From an uncultured Eubacteriales bacterium (GTDB lineage Bacteria > Bacillota > Clostridia > Oscillospirales > Oscillospiraceae), in assembly GCA_900555795.1 (NCBI GenBank), contig USMP01000048.1, positions 1-8,019 on the forward strand: DNA of 8,019 nucleotides. Reading direction: 5' to 3'. The position numbers and the translations under genes were made by a program. Below the pieces are notes generated by a model, which was not told the origin of the DNA, made no database searches, and saw only the letters and a list, made by a program, of their open reading frames with translations. Positions 5,616 through 8,019 of the stretch are shown here, piece after piece. Numbering within the stretch: the first letter of the stretch is position 1; each line of letters opens with the position of its first letter.

Positions 5616-5641
5616 TGTAACAACCTCTGCTGGTTTTCGTA
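5616..5641 (+). promoter_or_regulatory. ECF-type promoter-like motif of small RNA B
   Basis: TGTAAC (5616-5621) and CGTA (5638-5641) are separated by 16 bases, the same as in unit A. The alternative SigA pair here is TGGTTT (5631-5636), 17 bases, TAAGAT (5654-5659). Both are preserved between units, so either or both may be used. Confidence 0.5.
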
Positions 5642-5647
5642 ACACCT

Positions 5648-5744
5648 TTTTCGTAAGATACACTTGCAAGAGACGATAACTTCTTTTCATCCAATCTTCC
5701 TGACAATAGGGAAAGCCGGAGAGCCTTTGGTTCTCCGGCTTTTT
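5648..5744 (+). ncRNA. Candidate small RNA B (second of a tandem pair)
   Basis: Like RNA A it carries a pyrimidine-rich stretch with TTTTCATC (5684-5691) and TCTTCCTG (5695-5702), then a terminator. The terminator stem is GCCGGAGA with TCTCCGGC where RNA A has GCCGGGGA with TCCCCGGC: both sides changed together, which is direct evidence that the stem is selected. The stretch 5684-5701 can pair with 5852-5870, covering the ribosome binding site and ATG of the flavodoxin-like gene, with one bulged base. Length is about 97 bases from the ECF-like start. Confidence 0.6.
5715..5744 (+). terminator. Rho-independent terminator of small RNA B
   Basis: GCCGGAGA (5715-5722) pairs with TCTCCGGC (5732-5739), extended by a G-T wobble and CC/GG, with a TTT loop and a run of five T immediately after. 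It insulates the next operon from upstream transcription. Confidence 0.85.
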
Positions 5745-5792
5745 CCTGTTTGCCGGGTAGCAGGAAAATTTGCAGCGGGTCCGGCCCCGGAA

Positions 5793-5821
5793 TTGCTTTT
5801 TGCCGGCGGCCGTACTATAAT
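5793..5821 (+). promoter_or_regulatory. SigA-type promoter of the flavodoxin-kinase operon
   Basis: TTGCTT (5793-5798) and a perfect TATAAT (5816-5821) are separated by 17 bases. Transcription would begin near 5828, leaving a leader of about 36 bases before the ATG at 5864. This is the strongest housekeeping-type promoter seen in the window. Confidence 0.65.
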
Positions 5822-5863
5822 GGAGCAGCCGAAGGGCGTGTGCCGGCGGAAAGGGAGATTTGG

Positions 5864-6810
5864 ATGAGAGAGCAAAAAAGCCGCTTTCAGGCGGCCCGGC
5901 GGGTGCTGCTGTTCTGGTGCCTGTTTATTGGATGGGGAGCTGTGGCGGGCTCGGCCTGTATGCTGGCCGCCCCGGACGGTCATCTGATGGGGATGGAGGG
6001 AATGCTCCCCTACTTTCAGGTGCTGCCTTTGGCGGAGTATCTGTACCAGGACTTCCTTTTCCCGGGGATTGCCCTGCTGTGTGTCAATGGCCTGACGAAT
6101 CTGGCGGCGGCGGTGCTGTTGTTGCGGGGAAAGAGGCTGGGCGTGGTGCTGGGGGGCGCTTTTGGGCTGACGCTGATGGCGTGGATCACCATCCAGTTTG
6201 TCATTTTTCCAATGAATGTGATGTCTACCAGCTTTTTCATTTTTGGCATGCTCCAGGCTGCCACCGGCTATGCCGCATGGGTATTTGACCGGCAGGAGCG
6301 CTTTGCGGTGCGGGAGACGGATTACCCCCACGTGGGAACCAACCCCCGGCGCCTGGTGGTCTACTTCTCCCGCATGGGCTATACACGGCGGGCCGCGCTG
6401 GAGGAGGCGGAGCGCACCGGCGCCCAGATCTGCCGGCTGCGCACCGGGGAGCGGACGGAGGGCACGCTGGGCTTCTGGTGGTGTGGGCGCTATGCCATGC
6501 ACCGTTGGGACATGCACATTGAGCCCACGGGGCTGGAACTGAGCGCCTATGACCACGTTACCATCTGCACACCGATCTGGGCTTTTCACATCTCGGCCCC
6601 GGTACGGGCCTTTTGCCGGGCGGCCGGGGGGCAATTCAGGCGGCGGACTATGTATTGGTGCACTATCAGAATTGGGAATACCGGGGTGCGGTCAGGGAAC
6701 TGGATGAACTGCTGGGCCTGTCCGGCGGCGCGGTGAGCATCTGCTGTCGGCAGGGGACGGTGAAGCGGCGGACAGTTCTGCCCGCAGGTGTGGCGGAGGC
6801 GGCCAAATGA
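5864..6810 (+). CDS. Membrane-anchored flavodoxin-like protein, apparent frameshift
   Basis: AAGGGAGA (5851-5858) precedes ATG 5864. Residues 1-145 carry four likely membrane helices (about 13-34, 64-87, 92-115, 121-141). Residues 162-256 start a flavodoxin-like domain: RLVVYFSRMGYTRRAA (strand and phosphate loop), then YDHVTICTPIWAFHISAPVRAFC. After Gly256 the frame continues only to a stop at 6736 with unrelated sequence (QFRRRTMYW), whereas the next frame resumes a sensible flavodoxin end (IQAADYVLVHYQNWEYRGAVRELDELLGL) and stops at 6810, overlapping the kinase start as ATGA. One extra G in the run of six at 6626-6631 would restore a 315-residue protein. The break may be a sequencing error or a true mutation; the 0-frame product is 290 residues. 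Flavodoxin domains bind FMN and carry electrons; the membrane part suggests a membrane-tethered redox role, which is inference. Confidence 0.75.
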
Positions 6811-7316
6811 AGACATTGTATGTGGTGGGCGGCACAATGGGCGTGGGCAAGACCACCGTCTGCCAGATTTTGAAGCGGCGGCTGGCGAACTGCGTGTTTC
6901 TGGACGGGGACTGGTGCTGGGACATGGACCCCTTCCAGGTGACGGAGGAGACCCGGCACATGGTATTGGACAATATCTGCCACCTGCTGGAGAATTTTCT
7001 GCGCTGCGCCGCCTATGAGAATGTGGTGTTCTGCTGGGTGCTGCACCAGCAGGATATCCTGGACACCATCCTCTCCCGCCTGCCACTGGCAGGGGTGGAG
7101 GTTTGTCAGGTGTCCCTGCTGTGCGAAGAGGAGAGCCTGCGGGAGCGGCTGGGACGCGATGTGACCGCAGGCGTTCGGACAGCGGATGTGGTGGAGCGCA
7201 GTGTGGCGCGCCTGCCCCTCTACCGGAGGCTGAGGGGTGAAAAACTGGATGTGTCTCATCTGACGCCGGAGGAGACGGCCCGTGCTCTTCTTTCCCAATG
7301 GGGGCGGGGCGTGTAA
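6807..7316 (+). CDS. Small P-loop nucleotide-binding kinase
   Basis: The 169-residue product opens with a beta strand and Walker A motif (YVVGGTMGVGKTT, residues 5-17), followed by DGDWCWDMDPF (38-48), a typical acidic segment of small AAA_33/shikimate- or nucleoside-kinase-like proteins, and a probable lid region rich in Arg (ESLRERLGRDVTAGVRTADVVERSVARL, about 109-136). Such proteins transfer phosphate from ATP to a small substrate; the substrate cannot be read. The ATG overlaps the end of the flavodoxin-like gene by four bases (ATGA), so translation is coupled. No clear terminator follows. Confidence 0.8.
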   Translation: MKTLYVVGGTMGVGKTTVCQILKRRLANCVFLDGDWCWDMDPFQVTEETRHMVLDNICHLLENFLRCAAYENVVFCWVLHQQDILDTILSRLPLAGVEVCQVSLLCEEESLRERLGRDVTAGVRTADVVERSVARLPLYRRLRGEKLDVSHLTPEETARALLSQWGRGV

Positions 7317-7358
7317 AACCGGGGGAGAGAAAGTCACTCGGCGGGGGGCCGGCTGACG

Positions 7359-7380
7359 GCATATATTAAAATACATATGC
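7359..7380 (+). promoter_or_regulatory. AT-rich inverted repeat, possible operator
   Basis: GCATAT (7359-7364) and ATATGC (7375-7380) flank a ten-base A/T-rich centre in the 195-base gap between the kinase and RNHCP genes. It could be a repressor site. The arms are short, so chance is a real alternative. Confidence 0.25.
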
Positions 7381-7414
7381 AACAGAAGAAAGGAAACTGC
7401 TTTTTGAACCTGTA

Positions 7415-7511
7415 TATAACACTGGAGATTGTGGCCTGACCGGGAGGTCTGCGCACAATCAGGACGCATTCCTCCCAAAAGGAACTGACAAACTTTTCGG
7501 AGGATATAAAA
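7415..7511 (+). promoter_or_regulatory. Structured leader of the RNHCP gene with sequestered ribosome binding site
   Basis: A -10-like TATAAC (7415-7420) with a poor -35 would start RNA near 7427. There GATTGTG (7427-7433) pairs with CACAATC (7454-7460), enclosing GACC/GGTC with a GGGA loop. Next, TCCTCCCAAAAG (7470-7481) can pair with CTTTTCGGAGGA (7493-7504) in 11 of 12 positions around an 11-base loop, burying the GGAGG ribosome binding site. GGGAGG (7442-7447) in the first hairpin is complementary to CCTCCC (7471-7476) in the second, so the two folds can exclude each other. This resembles a translational switch; no known riboswitch class is recognised. Confidence 0.5.
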
Positions 7512-7943
7512 ATGAACCGTGAAAATAAACGAAAGCAATACGAAGCGGGATATTACAAGAATAATCCCTGCGGCGACAGTTTCACCTGCGCGGTGTGCGG
7601 TCGCCTGGTGGTGTCCGCCGGCGCTGGGAGCGGACACCGCAACCACTGTCCCAATTGCCTCTCCAGCCGCCACCTGGACGTGGAGCCGGGGGACCGGGCG
7701 GCGGACTGCGGCGGCGTGATGGAGCCGGTTGCGGTGTGGGTACGCCGGGGCGGCGAGTGGGCGATCATTCACCGCTGCCGCCGGTGTGGGGCACTTTCCT
7801 CCAACCGGTCGGCGGCAGATGACAACCCGATGAAGCTGATGTCCATCGCGCTGCGGCCCTTGGCTCAGCCCCCGTTCCCGGTAGAGCGCATCCGGGAACT
7901 CACCGTTCTCATGGGCGGAGATGGGGTGGATACCCAGGACTAG
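7512..7943 (+). CDS. RNHCP domain protein (zinc-ribbon-like)
   Basis: The 143-residue product carries the signature that names the family: FTCAVCGRLV (two Cys), then RNHCPNCLSSRHLD at about 43-56, then GDRAADCGGVMEP, then IHRCRRCGALSSNRSAADDNP. Four CxxC or related Cys pairs suggest two zinc-binding ribbons. RNHCP proteins are small, widespread in Firmicutes and actinobacteria, and uncharacterised; nucleic-acid binding or a redox-sensitive role has to be guessed. Length is near the family norm plus a C-terminal extension (about 105-143). GGAGG (7499-7503) lies 8 bases before the ATG, but inside a potential hairpin. The stop codon lies in the loop of an inverted repeat. Confidence 0.9.
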   Translation: MNRENKRKQYEAGYYKNNPCGDSFTCAVCGRLVVSAGAGSGHRNHCPNCLSSRHLDVEPGDRAADCGGVMEPVAVWVRRGGEWAIIHRCRRCGALSSNRSAADDNPMKLMSIALRPLAQPPFPVERIRELTVLMGGDGVDTQD

Positions 7944-7960
7944 GGCGACGTCCCTGGGTA
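7931..7960 (+). terminator. Hairpin over the stop codon of the RNHCP gene
   Basis: TACCCAGGAC (7931-7940) pairs with GTCCCTGGGTA (7950-7960) with a single bulged C, and the TAG stop lies in the loop. No T-run follows (ACAAATATAT), so this may be an RNA 3'-end stabiliser more than a terminator. Confidence 0.4.
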
Positions 7961-7975
7961 ACAAATATATAAAAG

Positions 7976-8015
7976 AGAAGGGACTCGCAACCAGTACTGG
8001 TTGCGAGTCCCTTCT
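7976..8015. repeat. Perfect 40-base palindrome
   Basis: AGAAGGGACTCGCAACCAGT (7976-7995) is followed directly by its exact reverse complement (7996-8015), with no spacer. On the minus strand the hairpin would be followed by CTTTTATATATTTG, so it can serve as a terminator for a gene entering from the right; on the plus strand no T-run follows within the window. Confidence 0.75.
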
Positions 8016-8019
8016 GGCG

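Larger units (their letters stand above)
5455..5744 (+). repeat. Tandem duplication of a 132-134 base unit
   Basis: Unit A (5455-5586) and unit B (5611-5744) align from ACTTTTGTAACAA at the left to the terminator stem and T-run at the right, with the offset moving from 156 to 155 to 157 bases because of small indels. Conserved blocks are ACTTTTGTAACAA, CTGGTTTTCGTAACA, CGTAAGATA, TGCAAGAG, TTTTCATC, TCTTCCTG and the GCCGG stem. Sequence between the blocks has diverged. No protein frame is kept across the indels, so selection appears to act on promoter and RNA. Confidence 0.85.

Noticed and set aside
5455..5702. Minus-strand short peptides starting MKKRLTLACF and MKRSYRLLQV after AGGAAGA sites
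   Set aside because: The start signals look good, but indels between units destroy a shared frame, and the terminators have their T-runs on the plus strand. Kept only as a caution for the small RNA reading.
6620..6640. Programmed -1 ribosomal frameshift in the flavodoxin-like gene
   Set aside because: The site reads C CGG GGG G in slip register, so re-pairing mismatches at one position, and no downstream pseudoknot was seen. A lost G is simpler.
1..8019. CRISPR array, tRNA, rRNA, transposase or integrase
   Set aside because: No regularly spaced repeats, cloverleaf, ribosomal RNA sequence or recombinase motif was seen on either strand.

Overview
The window reads as chromosomal DNA of a high-GC, Gram-positive anaerobe of the Clostridia, most likely an Oscillospiraceae-type gut bacterium. 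The grounds are a sigma-I/RsgI pair, strong AGGAGG-type ribosome binding sites, Firmicutes-style lysis genes and an RNHCP-domain protein. The genus is inference; no marker gene is present.

Layout. (1) 1-695, minus strand: 5' part of an M42 aminopeptidase gene, cut by the left edge. (2) 909-3494, plus strand: a sigI-rsgI operon, then a gene for a secreted lipoprotein. The lipoprotein repeats the extracytoplasmic domain of RsgI, adds a PepSY domain and ends, like RsgI, in a very Asp-rich tail. sigI and the lipoprotein gene are preceded by almost identical promoter-like sequences (GGACCCCGGT, 14 bases, TTCGTATYCTGT), so both probably belong to one SigI regulon. A terminator follows at about 3521. 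(3) 3675-5442: a compact phage-type lysis cassette (coiled-coil membrane protein, holin, M15 endolysin, small membrane protein) with no other phage genes beside it. (4) 5455-5744: two tandem copies of a unit of about 135 bases, each with an ECF-type promoter-like motif, a pyrimidine-rich stretch and a terminator whose stem is kept by a compensatory change. These are best read as two paralogous small RNAs. (5) 5793-7316: a SigA-type promoter and a two-gene operon of a membrane-anchored flavodoxin-like protein (with an apparent one-base frameshift) and a small P-loop kinase. (6) 7427-7943: an RNHCP-domain zinc-ribbon-like gene behind a leader that can hide its ribosome binding site, then two inverted repeats, one a perfect 40-base palindrome, at the right edge.

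How the parts may work together. RsgI is expected to hold SigI inactive at the membrane. The lipoprotein, made under the same sigma factor and built from the same sensor domain and acidic tail, may feed back on RsgI or bind the same ligand; divalent cations are a guess from the Asp-rich tails. The second small RNA is complementary, with one bulge, to the ribosome binding site and start codon of the flavodoxin-like gene just downstream, which suggests post-transcriptional control of that operon. All pairings and promoters were found by eye and no folding or database search was run.
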